Below are positions 35,084-44,278 of a stretch of DNA of 50,646 bases, piece after piece. Position 1 is the stretch's first letter. Every line of letters starts with the position of its first letter. A model generated the notes under the pieces. The model was not told the DNA's origin and made no database searches. It was given only the letters and a program-made list of their open reading frames with translations. A program made the position numbers and the translations under genes. Source of the DNA: Solobacterium sp. (GTDB taxonomy: Bacteria > Bacillota_I > Bacilli_A > Erysipelotrichales > Erysipelotrichaceae); the NCBI GenBank assembly GCA_024693325.1, contig JAILLA010000113.1, forward strand, positions 1 through 50,646, given 5' to 3'.

Positions 35084-38000
35084 TCATTTCCAGTAGTAGC
35101 TGACGTTCACTGTCTTCTCCAGATTGTTGACACGTTCTGCCTGGCGCTCCAGTACGGATGTGTCATCTGTCATGTCGTTTCTCGGGTCAAAGTCCGGCTC
35201 GTCGTATCTTCTTGCTTTCCAGAGATCTTCCAGCCATCCGAACATTGCGTCATAAACGATGCCGAATACATTCTCAAAATTCTCGATGTAATTGATCTCA
35301 ATACAGTAACCGAACATCTTGATGATCAGGTACGCGCCATCCAGTTTCGCTGAGATATCCAGTGTTTCCTGCACATCCTTGTATGCTTTTTCCACATCGA
35401 TACCTGTGAGTTTCTTGAATCCGCGGGCAAGCAGACGGGCTGTTGCTGACGAACGGTCGATCGCAGCTCCGGCTAGAACTTCATGTGTCTGTGTACCAAG
35501 CGCATCGTTTTCATCCAGTGTTCCGCCGAACATATAGTTCAGCAGCTGGGCGATCGCGATGTCTGCTGCCGAAGCAGCCTTATCGACGATACCTTCGATC
35601 TCTTTCTCCGCGCCTTCCATGTATTTGGCCTTCAGCGCTTCCTTGGCCGCCTTACCGGCTGCGTTTGCTCCATCTGTCAGCGTGCCGCTGGCTTTATAGG
35701 AACCGCGTACATACTGCATAAAGACATTGATACCGGCTGTGTCCGCTTTTGACTGATAGCCTTTCCTCAGCTGGTCAGAAAGCAGGTTTCCGGCATATTT
35801 GCCGCATGGTTCAAGTACCTTCTTGCCCAGTTCTTTGATCTTGTCACCGAGGAACGCCTTGAACTTGGTCAAGGTCAGGTCGCCTAATGCGGCCATAAGT
35901 GATTTGAAGATATCACCCTTGTCATCACCTTCTCCATAGAAGTAATGCTTGGAGAAGCTCATCATCAGATACAGTGAGACGAACTGTCCGAGCACTCTTG
36001 GAGTCATCGGAATCTCACCTGTCAGCACTGCGCCGAGTGTTTCGTTGCAGCTGTTGACCAGCGTCTTCATGAACGCGAATTCTTCAATGTCTCCGCCTTC
36101 CGTCAGGTCGACCCATGACCAGCGGGCAACATACTGTCCAAGGTATTCCGCCAGCGCGTTTTTAAACGGGTTGGCAAATGCCGCGATCACATCTGACGGC
36201 GCAGTCGGCCAGTACAGTTTGATCGCTGCTTCGGTCGCCTTGTCGCCGATCGCGACCAGGGATGACGCAACAACGATATACCTCGTCATGACCTTGTCGA
36301 TCGAAGCGTATTCTTCACTCTGTGCTTCGTAGAACAACTTGCCTGCAAGCAGGACCTGGTATGTCAGATGTTCAATGTCTGCGCCTGACATATTGGGAGC
36401 GTTTCTCACCATATTCCTGAGATCGGGATCACTTCCGAGTCCGAAGATCTGAACTGCTCTTCTGAGTTTTTTCAGTGCTTCTTCCTTTCTGGCAAGGCTG
36501 GGCAGATCGGGTTTGATACCGATCATTCGGAACGGAAGCTTCGCTTCTTCTTTGTGTCCTTCCCCTTCATACAGCAGTTTCAGGTAAGCGTAATAAGGCT
36601 CTATGACGACAGGCAGCGTATTGTACGCATAAATGGAAATGCCTGCTCCCCCGTATACTTTCCAGGGGAAATGCTCTTTAAATGTATTTCCGTATTTCCC
36701 GTCATCCAGGAATCCTGTGTAATTCATGCCGGGGTTCTTTTCAACTACTGCCTCTTCCCCGTTCATGTAACATACATATACATTGAACATTGCAGGCGGT
36801 ATCTTTGCGCTTCCGACCGCGTTTTCATCCGGTATGGTATTCATTTCGATGCAGCCGTCTTTCTCGTCTTCCATCGGTACCGAGATACCGTCAGGCCAGA
36901 TGTTGATCGTAAACTCATTTTCTGTATGCGTTTTGTCCGCAAAGTCTGCGCGTATCATAACATCCTGGCGTCTTCTGTCCGCAAAGATGTCAGCGGTCTT
37001 TTTGATCTTCCTCGTACGGTTGGTGATCTCCGCCCAATACGTATAGGAATACTCATTGTCCTTGACAGCATTGATTGCAAAACCGGTGGTATTGCTGAAG
37101 GTGATATTCTCAGGTTCCTCCAGGGCACCGGCCAGCAGGAAACGCAGCCTTGTCTTTCCGCCCATACCGGCGATCACATCCGTTTCATTCAGATCCGCAT
37201 TGATGACCCATGCGCTTCCGTCTTCCTTCATCTGCGGGAAGACGATCTTCACATCTCCGCCCAGCCGGAAGATCACATTTCTGATGAACTCACCGCCTTC
37301 GCCGACATAGCGGAACGATACCGTCCCCTCTGTCTTCAGCGATTCCGGATCTGCTGTCACAGAAGCGTATTTATACTTGCCGCTCATCCCTGCGTCACGG
37401 ACATTCAGTGTATCGTTTTCCGAATACACCTGGATATTCTTTGTCAGGTCGTTCCGTGGTTTCTCCCCGTCCTCCGTGATCTCTGCGATCCTTGCGCCGA
37501 CACGTACCGGTTTCCCGTCCTTACGGATCACATCACCGAAGTCCTTGTATACATACATTTTGTAGCGGGAAGCGTACTTCTTCTTTTTCTTCTCTTTCTT
37601 ATCACCGGAGTCATCCTTCTTCGTTCCTCCGGAAGCGATCGCAGCGCCTGCGGCTGCAGCCCCGCCGACGCTGATGATGATCGATCCGGGAAGATCCGGG
37701 TCATCAAACTCATCGACGATATCGGAAACGATATGGGTTCCGGAGTCTTCGCCGGACTGCTCTGAAGCAGCACCGGTGGAAGTCTGGCTGGTCTTGCCGA
37801 CGGTAAAGTAGAAATCATAACTCACATGTGTATCATCCAGATCATCATTTTTGTAGATCTGTACCCTGACTCTCCGGACCCCCTCTGCAACAGTGTATTC
37901 ATTGTGTGCTGTCCAGGATTTAGAAGCGTCTGTATTAGGCCAGTCATCCGAATATAGTTTATTGATCGTCCATCCCGTATCCGAACTGAATGCCATATCC

Positions 38001-38446
38001 CAGTTCACTCCCGGCAGATCTACCATCGTATCCGTCATCATGATCCATGTATTCAGTTCACCGTTGTTGCCGTGTTCCGTTGCGGAAACACGAATCGTGT
38101 CTCCCACATTGATGTGACCGCGGTATTCACGGATGTCCACATTGACCCAGTCTTCTTTATTTGAAGCCTGATCACTCTGTTTTACCAATCTGAGATCCCA
38201 GGGCTGTGCAAACCAGCCATCCACTGTCCAGTCCATAGACCCTCTGTGCTCACCGTGAGAAGGAATTCCATCCACATACACAAATGTTTCCCCGTACGCA
38301 ATACTGTCAGATATGGACTGGTACTGCCGCTCTCCTTCCGCATGCGCGGTCACTGCTGCAAGCGGCATTGCCATCGTACACAGTAAAAGAACTGCGGCTG
38401 CGAGCGCATGAAGATATCTTTGTATATTCTCTCTTATATGCTTCAT
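35084..38446 (-). CDS. Large membrane protein of unknown function, zinc-ribbon cluster
   Basis: I do not recognise a named family. The 1120-residue protein has a signal peptide (to about 36, ending VTAHA) and an exported beta-rich domain (about 40-215) with Trp-rich stretches such as DWTVDGWFAQPWDL. A Ser/Asp linker, one Gly/Ala-rich transmembrane segment (about 250-275) and a lysine-rich stop (KKEKKKKK) follow. That would place the remaining 830 residues, starting YKMYVYKDFGDVIRKDGKPV, in the cytoplasm. This part has a beta-rich half (to about 570) and a helical, Ala/Gly-containing half. The frame opens at a GTG (38461), but the ATG at 38446 has AAAGGAGGG directly upstream. It is the last gene of a five-gene minus-strand cluster whose other members mostly carry zinc ribbons. 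Confidence 0.8.
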   Translation of the reverse strand: MKHIRENIQRYLHALAAAVLLLCTMAMPLAAVTAHAEGERQYQSISDSIAYGETFVYVDGIPSHGEHRGSMDWTVDGWFAQPWDLRLVKQSDQASNKEDWVNVDIREYRGHINVGDTIRVSATEHGNNGELNTWIMMTDTMVDLPGVNWDMAFSSDTGWTINKLYSDDWPNTDASKSWTAHNEYTVAEGVRRVRVQIYKNDDLDDTHVSYDFYFTVGKTSQTSTGAASEQSGEDSGTHIVSDIVDEFDDPDLPGSIIISVGGAAAAGAAIASGGTKKDDSGDKKEKKKKKYASRYKMYVYKDFGDVIRKDGKPVRVGARIAEITEDGEKPRNDLTKNIQVYSENDTLNVRDAGMSGKYKYASVTADPESLKTEGTVSFRYVGEGGEFIRNVIFRLGGDVKIVFPQMKEDGSAWVINADLNETDVIAGMGGKTRLRFLLAGALEEPENITFSNTTGFAINAVKDNEYSYTYWAEITNRTRKIKKTADIFADRRRQDVMIRADFADKTHTENEFTINIWPDGISVPMEDEKDGCIEMNTIPDENAVGSAKIPPAMFNVYVCYMNGEEAVVEKNPGMNYTGFLDDGKYGNTFKEHFPWKVYGGAGISIYAYNTLPVVIEPYYAYLKLLYEGEGHKEEAKLPFRMIGIKPDLPSLARKEEALKKLRRAVQIFGLGSDPDLRNMVRNAPNMSGADIEHLTYQVLLAGKLFYEAQSEEYASIDKVMTRYIVVASSLVAIGDKATEAAIKLYWPTAPSDVIAAFANPFKNALAEYLGQYVARWSWVDLTEGGDIEEFAFMKTLVNSCNETLGAVLTGEIPMTPRVLGQFVSLYLMMSFSKHYFYGEGDDKGDIFKSLMAALGDLTLTKFKAFLGDKIKELGKKVLEPCGKYAGNLLSDQLRKGYQSKADTAGINVFMQYVRGSYKASGTLTDGANAAGKAAKEALKAKYMEGAEKEIEGIVDKAASAADIAIAQLLNYMFGGTLDENDALGTQTHEVLAGAAIDRSSATARLLARGFKKLTGIDVEKAYKDVQETLDISAKLDGAYLIIKMFGYCIEINYIENFENVFGIVYDAMFGWLEDLWKARRYDEPDFDPRNDMTDDTSVLERQAERVNNLEKTVNVSYYWK

Positions 38447-38457
38447 ATGCCCTCCTT

Positions 38458-39522
38458 TCACAGCCCCATTGCCATGACGGCAGTCATAAGTGCAAATCCA
38501 ATCGAAATACCGGACAGCAGGCTCTTCACCTTGCCGGTCTGAACGATACGTTCTCCGTTCATTTTCCCGGAAGTAAGTGATCCTGCCAGTTCATACAGAT
38601 TTCCGTCTTTCCTGCCGATCGCCTGCAGGCTCAACAACGCGCCGGAGATCCCTGCCATGGAAGAAGCGGAGGCATTGTCAATGCCGGTAAAGCCAAGACA
38701 GCAGGCAGCTCCGATGATCAGCCCGAACAGGAAACCAAACAGGCTTCCTTTTCCTTCATTCTGAAACAGGGAACCGATCCCTTTGAATGTATTGCTGATC
38801 CCTCCGGAAAACAGTGTCGACAGGAATACTGCCGTACATCCTTTTCCAAAGATCCCGCCTTTGGCACAGGTGATCCAGGACAGCGCTTTAACGACCTCAG
38901 ACCCGGAGTCCTTCAGTATCGCCAGTACAGTCCAGAGTCCTGCCATCAGCAGTGAATACAGCAATACCTTCGGTTTCACAAGCATGCCAAATAAACCACT
39001 TACATAAGATCCCAGGTAACGCAGGATCCCTGTGAGAGGTGAATCTGCTGAAGCAGCTGATAATACAGGTGATGTACTGAGTTCCGTGATCCCCGAGATC
39101 ACAGGACCCATATCACCGAAATCCATTTCTCCCGCGGCAGTGGACGCAGCCATTCTGAAAGCACCCTGCAGTTTCTGAACAGAAGCAGGTCTGACCTGAC
39201 GGACAGGCTTACTGCCCTGCAGTGGACTTCCGCAGAACAGGCAGAACTTTGCGCCTTTGTCTGCTTGCTTCCCGCAGGACGGGCAGATGATTTCTTCCGG
39301 TTCCGGTGCTTTAGGCTTCTTACCGGTCAGCGGTGTTCCGCAGCCCATGCAGAACTTCGCACCTGCGTCTGCCTTTCTTCCGCACACAGGACAAATGACT
39401 CCCTGTGTTTCAGGTCTGGTTTTTTCCAGAGCAGGAAGCTCTGTTCCGCAATAAAGGCAGAACTTTGAGTCTCCGCTGACTTCTTTGCCGCATGAGGGAC
39501 ATGTTCTTTTACGTACAGCCAT
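38458..39522 (-). CDS. Membrane protein with three N-terminal zinc ribbons
   Basis: A 354-residue protein. Three CxxC...CxxC zinc ribbons occupy residues 8-32, 43-65 and 79-101 (CPSCGKEVSGDSKFCLYCG and two near copies). Then comes a linker and a hydrophobic region (about 185-354) with roughly five membrane segments, including LLYSLLMAGLWTVLAIL and LLSGISIGFALMTAVMAMGL at the very C-terminus. The ribbons should be cytoplasmic, possibly for protein or nucleic-acid contact. The start has AAGGAG. The stop is 11 bp before the ATG of the 1120-aa gene. The function is unknown. Confidence 0.82.
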   Translation of the reverse strand: MAVRKRTCPSCGKEVSGDSKFCLYCGTELPALEKTRPETQGVICPVCGRKADAGAKFCMGCGTPLTGKKPKAPEPEEIICPSCGKQADKGAKFCLFCGSPLQGSKPVRQVRPASVQKLQGAFRMAASTAAGEMDFGDMGPVISGITELSTSPVLSAASADSPLTGILRYLGSYVSGLFGMLVKPKVLLYSLLMAGLWTVLAILKDSGSEVVKALSWITCAKGGIFGKGCTAVFLSTLFSGGISNTFKGIGSLFQNEGKGSLFGFLFGLIIGAACCLGFTGIDNASASSMAGISGALLSLQAIGRKDGNLYELAGSLTSGKMNGERIVQTGKVKSLLSGISIGFALMTAVMAMGL

Positions 39523-39532
39523 AGGCTTCTCC

Positions 39533-40432
39533 TTACGGTCTTACCAGCAGGACATCGCCGAACATGCCGCTTTCCCTGACAACGATGTTGCCAAGTACAT
39601 AGTCCCTGCCTTCATAGGAATAATACGGTCCCAGACCGATCGCAATCCCTCCGTCAGACAGATCGATGTATTCCGGATCCCATGTACCGCTGAACGGTTC
39701 ATAACCGACTTCCTCTTCCGTTTCCGGCATCACATCATTTCCATAACGGATGTACTGGGGATGCAGGATCAGCTGGGCACCCTGCTCAGAGAAGGATACT
39801 TCCGCAGTACCGATCTCATCGATCCGCTCTTCCCCGGGGATCGTCCGGTTGAATGTCATGCAGTATTTCCATTCACCGCCGATATATCCAGCTTCACGCA
39901 GGACAGCACCCTTGGGGATCCCGTTATTGTATACATCGTCTTCATAGAACAGAAAGTCATCAAACCAGACATTCGTCAGATCACCTAATCCCTGCGGGAT
40001 ATCCTCAACCACCGGTGTCTGTACTTCGGGGACTGCCGGTACCGGTGTGCTTTCTGTATGTGTCTGTTGTTCCACAGGTGTTTGGTTTCCTGAAGACGTC
40101 TGGTTTCCTGTAGGTTTTACAGTAGAGGGCTTCTCCGTACCGGAACCTGTATTGTTGTTCACAGTCTGCTGGGCAGGAGGATCTGCAGGAGGTGTACGGT
40201 GGAATATTGACTCCAGCCCTCCGATCAGCAGCAGGAATATCCCTGCCACAACATTCAGGATAAAAAACCATTTCACGATCTTCCAAAGAACCGAAAAGTT
40301 CTTCTTTTCCGGTGTCTTTGCGGGTGAAGAAAACTGTGGTGTGTTCATTAAGGGAATCTTTGTTCCGCAGTTATCGCAGAATTCCGCATAATCCGGTAAT
40401 TTCTTACCGCAGTTGGGACAATATACAGCCAT
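39533..40432 (-). CDS. Zinc-ribbon protein with one TM and an outer domain
   Basis: A 299-residue protein. The N-terminal zinc ribbon (YCPNCGKKLPDYAEFCDNCG, residues 4-23) is followed by a transmembrane segment (about 48-75, VKWFFILNVVAGIFLLLIGGL), a Pro/Thr/Gln/Asn-rich linker (about 80-145) and a C-terminal domain of 150 residues that ends in GNIVVRESGMFGDVLLV. The order fits a cytoplasmic ribbon and an exported beta-rich domain. AAAGGAGG precedes the start. The gap to the next gene is 10 bp, indicating an operon. The function is unknown. Confidence 0.82.
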   Translation of the reverse strand: MAVYCPNCGKKLPDYAEFCDNCGTKIPLMNTPQFSSPAKTPEKKNFSVLWKIVKWFFILNVVAGIFLLLIGGLESIFHRTPPADPPAQQTVNNNTGSGTEKPSTVKPTGNQTSSGNQTPVEQQTHTESTPVPAVPEVQTPVVEDIPQGLGDLTNVWFDDFLFYEDDVYNNGIPKGAVLREAGYIGGEWKYCMTFNRTIPGEERIDEIGTAEVSFSEQGAQLILHPQYIRYGNDVMPETEEEVGYEPFSGTWDPEYIDLSDGGIAIGLGPYYSYEGRDYVLGNIVVRESGMFGDVLLVRP

Positions 40433-40452
40433 ATTTCTGATTCCTCCTTTGT

Positions 40453-40962
40453 TTATTTCTGAAGTTCAAAGACGACTCCGACAGGAGTATCGTCTTTATA
40501 GAAGACCGTCGGGATCTTTTCCGGCGTTACTGTCTGCAGACTGACCTGGACAGTACCGCTCTCTGTAACAGTCCCGATCCTGATCACAACGGAATCGTCA
40601 CCGACTGTAATACGCAGTTCATGTGCCGCGTCATATCGGATATCAAAGCTTCCGTGCGGCGGCAGGTTTCCGCTGAGGAATGTATAGGTCCCCTCCTGTC
40701 TGCCTTCCGGCAGGCCGCTCATTTCCGCCAGTTCCGGTCCAAAGTCAATGATGACTGTTGTATCATCACCGTTGAATTCCATGGATCCGTATTCCGACAC
40801 AAACAGTCCGTTATGGGGATCGGGTACCGGTGTATCAGGTACTGGCGGATAATTGCCCCCATCCCTGGGACCGTGCGGGAAGAACATGTAAAAGCAGACT
40901 GCGCATACCAGCAGTGCCGCTAAGATCAGTAATATCCGTTTCATATACTTCATATCGTTCAC
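40453..40962 (-). CDS. Small membrane-anchored protein of the zinc-ribbon cluster
   Basis: A 169-residue protein. One N-terminal transmembrane segment (about 9-27) precedes a Pro-rich linker (PPVPDTPVPDP) and a beta-rich exported domain (NGLFVSEYGSMEFNGDDTTVIIDFG...). There is no zinc ribbon and no good lipobox. The frame starts at GTG (40962); the in-frame ATG at 40953 is an equally possible start. It lies 20 bp upstream of the next gene and 45 bp after the previous one in the same operon. The domain is unknown, and it may share the exported-domain role of its neighbour. Confidence 0.72.
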   Translation of the reverse strand: MNDMKYMKRILLILAALLVCAVCFYMFFPHGPRDGGNYPPVPDTPVPDPHNGLFVSEYGSMEFNGDDTTVIIDFGPELAEMSGLPEGRQEGTYTFLSGNLPPHGSFDIRYDAAHELRITVGDDSVVIRIGTVTESGTVQVSLQTVTPEKIPTVFYKDDTPVGVVFELQK

Positions 40963-41007
40963 CGTTTACAGTTATATCTGTTGATTCTTTCATTCTGCTT
41001 CTGAAAA

Positions 41008-41706
41008 CTACTTTTTCATGACCTGTGCCTGAGGACAGCGGGCAGTAATATAGTCCAGTACAAAGTCATAGTGCTCCGGATCGGTATAGACCTGGTTCCG
41101 GATCAGATTTCCATACAACTGGAACAGGCACTTTGATGAGTCTGCCTTGATCTTTCTGACATTGGAGAACCGTGAATACAGGGACGTTCCTGTTGCGGAA
41201 AGAACACCTGCTCCTGCGACAGTACGGTTTCCTGTTTTCGCTCCGGCAAGGATCGTCAGCGCTTCCAGAGCTTTTGCCTTGTCGGTCTTGATCTGTGTAT
41301 GGTCAATTCCTTCTTCATCCATTTCAAACAGCACGGTATATTTCCCGTTGTTTGCCTTTGTAACGATCCAGTAAGCCGGAAGTGACAGTACCATAAGAAT
41401 CGCAAGTACAATGATCCCGGTCGTAAAAGCTCCGGTCACACCATCCAGTCCATCTCCGGACAGCAGGTTGATCACCAGCATGAGCACAATGATGATTGCC
41501 GCACTAATGCCAAGAACCCTCCAGACTTCAAACAGGAGGAAGAAGCTCTTCATCATCGGAAGCTCATATACCCAGCGGTATACACCTTCACTGTCTTCAG
41601 CCGGTCTTTCTTCCGGCATATCTTGGTTCAGCGCATGACCGCACTGATTGCAGAAAACAGCGTTATCCGGAAGCTCAGCTCCGCAGACAGGACATTTTAC
41701 CGTCAT
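41008..41706 (-). CDS. Zinc-ribbon membrane protein, first gene of cluster
   Basis: A 232-residue protein with an N-terminal zinc ribbon (CPVCGAELPDNAVFCNQCG, residues 5-23), two membrane segments (about 62-84 and 97-117) and a C-terminal soluble region (about 120-232) that should be cytoplasmic. It leads the minus-strand cluster and has GGGAGGG just upstream of its start. It is divergent from the double-HTH gene across a 171-bp region. The function is unknown. Confidence 0.82.
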   Translation of the reverse strand: MTVKCPVCGAELPDNAVFCNQCGHALNQDMPEERPAEDSEGVYRWVYELPMMKSFFLLFEVWRVLGISAAIIIVLMLVINLLSGDGLDGVTGAFTTGIIVLAILMVLSLPAYWIVTKANNGKYTVLFEMDEEGIDHTQIKTDKAKALEALTILAGAKTGNRTVAGAGVLSATGTSLYSRFSNVRKIKADSSKCLFQLYGNLIRNQVYTDPEHYDFVLDYITARCPQAQVMKK

Positions 41707-41784
41707 ATGTACCCTCCCTGACCCACGATTAAAATGTGATTGCGGTCACTTTCATTTTAGACATACATGAACATGTTTCTTTTC

Positions 41785-41834
41785 GTGCCACATACTATGT
41801 CAATGACTGTTATGCGGCACATATCTGTTATACT
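41785..41834 (+). promoter_or_regulatory. Divergent promoter region with inverted repeat
   Basis: GTGCCACATA (41785-41794) and TATGCGGCAC (41811-41820) are inverted copies with one mismatch, separated by 16 bp, just upstream of a TATACT at 41829-41834 on the plus strand. AGGAG at about 41864-41868 serves the downstream ATG at 41878. This is a plausible operator for the double-HTH protein and could control both directions. Confidence 0.5.
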
Positions 41835-41877
41835 GAAAATGACAGAAACAAAAGCTGTCGGATAGGAGTGTTTTCTC

Positions 41878-43587
41878 ATGTTTGCCAATCAGCTGACCCT
41901 GCTGCTGGATACTCTGGAGGTATCCGGATCTGATCTTGCCGGTTATGCACAAATGGACAGAACAGCCATCAGCCGTATGAAGAACGGATCCAGACAGCCG
42001 AAACATAACGGAACATCTGTTAAGAAACTGATCCATGGGATCATCAGTTACTGCTCAGAAAACAGGAAAACAGATACTCTGCTGGAACTGACCGGTACAG
42101 AGGATCTTTCTGAAGAGGAACTGTCACAGGCATTGCTGGAGTGGCTGTATGAAGACAGCAGTGCTGATGACCGGAATACTGCTTCCCCTGCCGAGCGTGT
42201 ATCAACCCAGTCTTTCGGTACACATTTAAACGCTGTCATGAACCTGGCAGGCATATCCAATATCAGGCTCAGTCAGCTCGTATACGCTGACGCGTCTCTC
42301 ATCAGCCGTTACCGCCGTTCCCAGCGCCGGCCAAAAAGCGGCTCTGACATGGCAATGCGCATCTGCAGAGTCCTGTGGGAACGTATCGAAAAAGCAGACC
42401 GCATCCCGGAATTATGCGATCTGATGATGTGTAATGAAGCAGATGAACAGTCATTCTATGCATGGCTGTTTGAAAGCAGTCCCCAGGCTCAGACAGAAGA
42501 TATCACAGCTGAAAAGCTGATCTCCCTGATGAATACGGCAGTGGCTGTACCGCAGGCAGTCAGGCAGGAAATGCCTGTACTGCCGGAAAGTGAGATCAAA
42601 GAGATCTACCACGGAACAGCCGGACTGCGCAATGCGGTATTGAGGTTTCTGAAGGATGCTGTTCAACAGCATGTACAGCAGATGTTTCTGTATTCAGATG
42701 AAAACATGGACTGGCTGAGCGGTGACCCTGGCTTCTTCCGCATGTGGGCTGCCCTGATGCATGCCTGTGCTGTCAATCATACAGAGATCACCATCATTCA
42801 CCACGTCAACCGGAATATGAAGGAGCTGAATGACGCTGTGGCAGGATGGCTGCCGTTATACCTTTCCGGAATGATCTCTTCCTACTTCTGCAGAAGAGAC
42901 GAGCGTTTCCAGTTCACCAATACCATGTTTCTGATTCCGGGTAAGGCCTGTATCCGTGCTTCCCATGTACGGGGATTGGAAGCAGACGGCGTCTACCATT
43001 ACCATACTGACAGTGAATCTTTGGACCAGTTTGAAAAAGAATACCGGTCCCTGATCCGTCAGGCATCTCCCCTGTTTGCGATCCTGCCGGGCATGCATCT
43101 GCCGGAAGGAAACGATCAGGTGATCATACGGAATACCCTTCCGCTTGGAACCATGTCTGAAGATACTGTACGCAGTTTTGACCATGAAGGTCTGTATCGG
43201 GCATGGGAAACGATACGGTACCGCTTTGATGAAACAGATCATGGTCCGATCAGGGAATTCATTCCCCTATCAGAGCCCGGAAATGCAGTTTCTACAGAAC
43301 CAATACCCGGCATTCCTCAGTTTGTCTACACGGAAGAACAGTACCAACAGCATATCCGGGATATCCGGAACTTAGGTGCAGAGCATGACAGCTACCACCC
43401 TGTTTTCCTGAAGCACCGGACATTTGACAATGTACAGATCTTCATTACGGATACAAAAGTATCTGTCATCCGCATGTATCCTTCCCTGATCACATTTGAG
43501 ACAGCTCACCCGCAGATGTGCCGGGCATTCCTGGACTATGCGGACCGCCTTCAGCAATCCTCCTTAAATAAAGAAACAGAATCGTAA
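41878..43587 (+). CDS. Double-HTH putative regulator, divergent to zinc-ribbon cluster
   Basis: A 569-residue protein. Two segments look like Cro/C1-type helix-turn-helix domains: residues about 5-42 (LAGYAQMDRTAISRMKNGSRQPK) are followed by a second at about 112-153 (LSQLVYADASLISRYRRSQRRPK), where I give each motif only in part: SDLAGYAQMDRTAISRM and RLSQLVYADASLISRYR. The remaining 340 residues are soluble, with no transmembrane segment or known sensor domain recognised. It is the only large plus-strand gene in the window. It is divergent from the zinc-ribbon operon, suggesting that it controls it. It ends in a strong terminator. Confidence 0.72.
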   Translation: MFANQLTLLLDTLEVSGSDLAGYAQMDRTAISRMKNGSRQPKHNGTSVKKLIHGIISYCSENRKTDTLLELTGTEDLSEEELSQALLEWLYEDSSADDRNTASPAERVSTQSFGTHLNAVMNLAGISNIRLSQLVYADASLISRYRRSQRRPKSGSDMAMRICRVLWERIEKADRIPELCDLMMCNEADEQSFYAWLFESSPQAQTEDITAEKLISLMNTAVAVPQAVRQEMPVLPESEIKEIYHGTAGLRNAVLRFLKDAVQQHVQQMFLYSDENMDWLSGDPGFFRMWAALMHACAVNHTEITIIHHVNRNMKELNDAVAGWLPLYLSGMISSYFCRRDERFQFTNTMFLIPGKACIRASHVRGLEADGVYHYHTDSESLDQFEKEYRSLIRQASPLFAILPGMHLPEGNDQVIIRNTLPLGTMSEDTVRSFDHEGLYRAWETIRYRFDETDHGPIREFIPLSEPGNAVSTEPIPGIPQFVYTEEQYQQHIRDIRNLGAEHDSYHPVFLKHRTFDNVQIFITDTKVSVIRMYPSLITFETAHPQMCRAFLDYADRLQQSSLNKETES

Positions 43588-43589
43588 AA

Positions 43590-43630
43590 ACAGAGCAGAT
43601 GTGTCAGCACTTGACACGTCTGCTCTGTAT
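43590..43630 (+). terminator. Intrinsic terminator after the double-HTH gene
   Basis: ACAGAGCAGATGTGTCA pairs with TGACACGTCTGCTCTGT over 17 bp with one G-T pair and a short loop, just after the stop at 43587. The following run is weakly T-rich (ATTGTGTTTT). Confidence 0.8.
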
Positions 43631-43705
43631 TGTGTTTTCTGCACATAAATGAATTCTCAAACTGACCTCATTGTTTCTCACAGCAAGAATGGTACGTAAA
43701 ATTTT

Positions 43706-43726
43706 TGCGGCATCCGCATTTTTTTC
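43706..43726. terminator. Short terminator between convergent genes
   Basis: TGCGG (43706-43710) pairs with CCGCA (43714-43718), followed by seven T on the plus strand; AAAATTTTT flanks the other side. It can terminate the plus-strand transcript and perhaps the minus-strand flavodoxin transcript. Confidence 0.6.
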
Positions 43727-43754
43727 AGTTCATGCCGGTGCATATCCCTTTGGA

Positions 43755-44234
43755 TCAGAACTCTTTTCTTTCCTGCAGAAGCCCGTCGGCCCATGCGTTC
43801 AGTGAATCACTGTCACGGAACACATCTGCTCCAATGATCTCAGCTTCACCGATATACGGTTTCAGCTTCTGAGCGGTCTTACCGATATCACTGCCGCCGG
43901 ATGTTGCAAACAGTGCGATCTTCTTTCCTGTCAGGTCATATTCTTTCAGGAACGAAGTGATGATCAGCGGTGCCCCGTAATACCAGATCGGGAAACCGAG
44001 GAAGATCAGATCATAAGTATCCATGTCCCTGACAACGGATACAATGGATACATCCTTCTTCGTGATCATTTCGCGGTTGCATCTGGCAAGCGGATTCATA
44101 TAGTTCAGATCGGCATCGGAATACGGAACCTTCGGTACGATTTCAAACAATTCTGAACCGGTATGTTCTGCCAGTGATCTGGCTAATGCTTCGGTCGTAC
44201 CGGATGCGCTGAAATATGCAGTCAGTGTTTTCAT
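43755..44234 (-). CDS. Flavodoxin
   Basis: This is a small FMN-binding electron-transfer protein of 159 residues. YFSASGTTEALARSLAE gives the phosphate-binding loop, GFPIWYYGAPLII stacks on the flavin, and ATSGGSDIGKT completes the site. The open frame extends 15 codons further up, but the ATG at 44234 (MKTLTAYFSASG) has GAAGGAG upstream and starts at the first beta strand. It follows the AraC-type regulator gene by 44 bp, so they probably share a transcript. Members of this gut-type flavodoxin group often pair with AraC regulators; the redox partner is unknown. Confidence 0.9.
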   Translation of the reverse strand: MKTLTAYFSASGTTEALARSLAEHTGSELFEIVPKVPYSDADLNYMNPLARCNREMITKKDVSIVSVVRDMDTYDLIFLGFPIWYYGAPLIITSFLKEYDLTGKKIALFATSGGSDIGKTAQKLKPYIGEAEIIGADVFRDSDSLNAWADGLLQERKEF

Positions 44235-44278
44235 GATAGTCGTTCTCCTTCTCAGTAGTGTAATGGTTTTTTCTGACA

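Noticed and set aside
36554-37765. 403-codon plus-strand open frame opposite the 1120-aa gene
   Set aside because: It is antisense to a well-supported gene with signal peptide and ribosome site, and shows no domain or ribosome site of its own.
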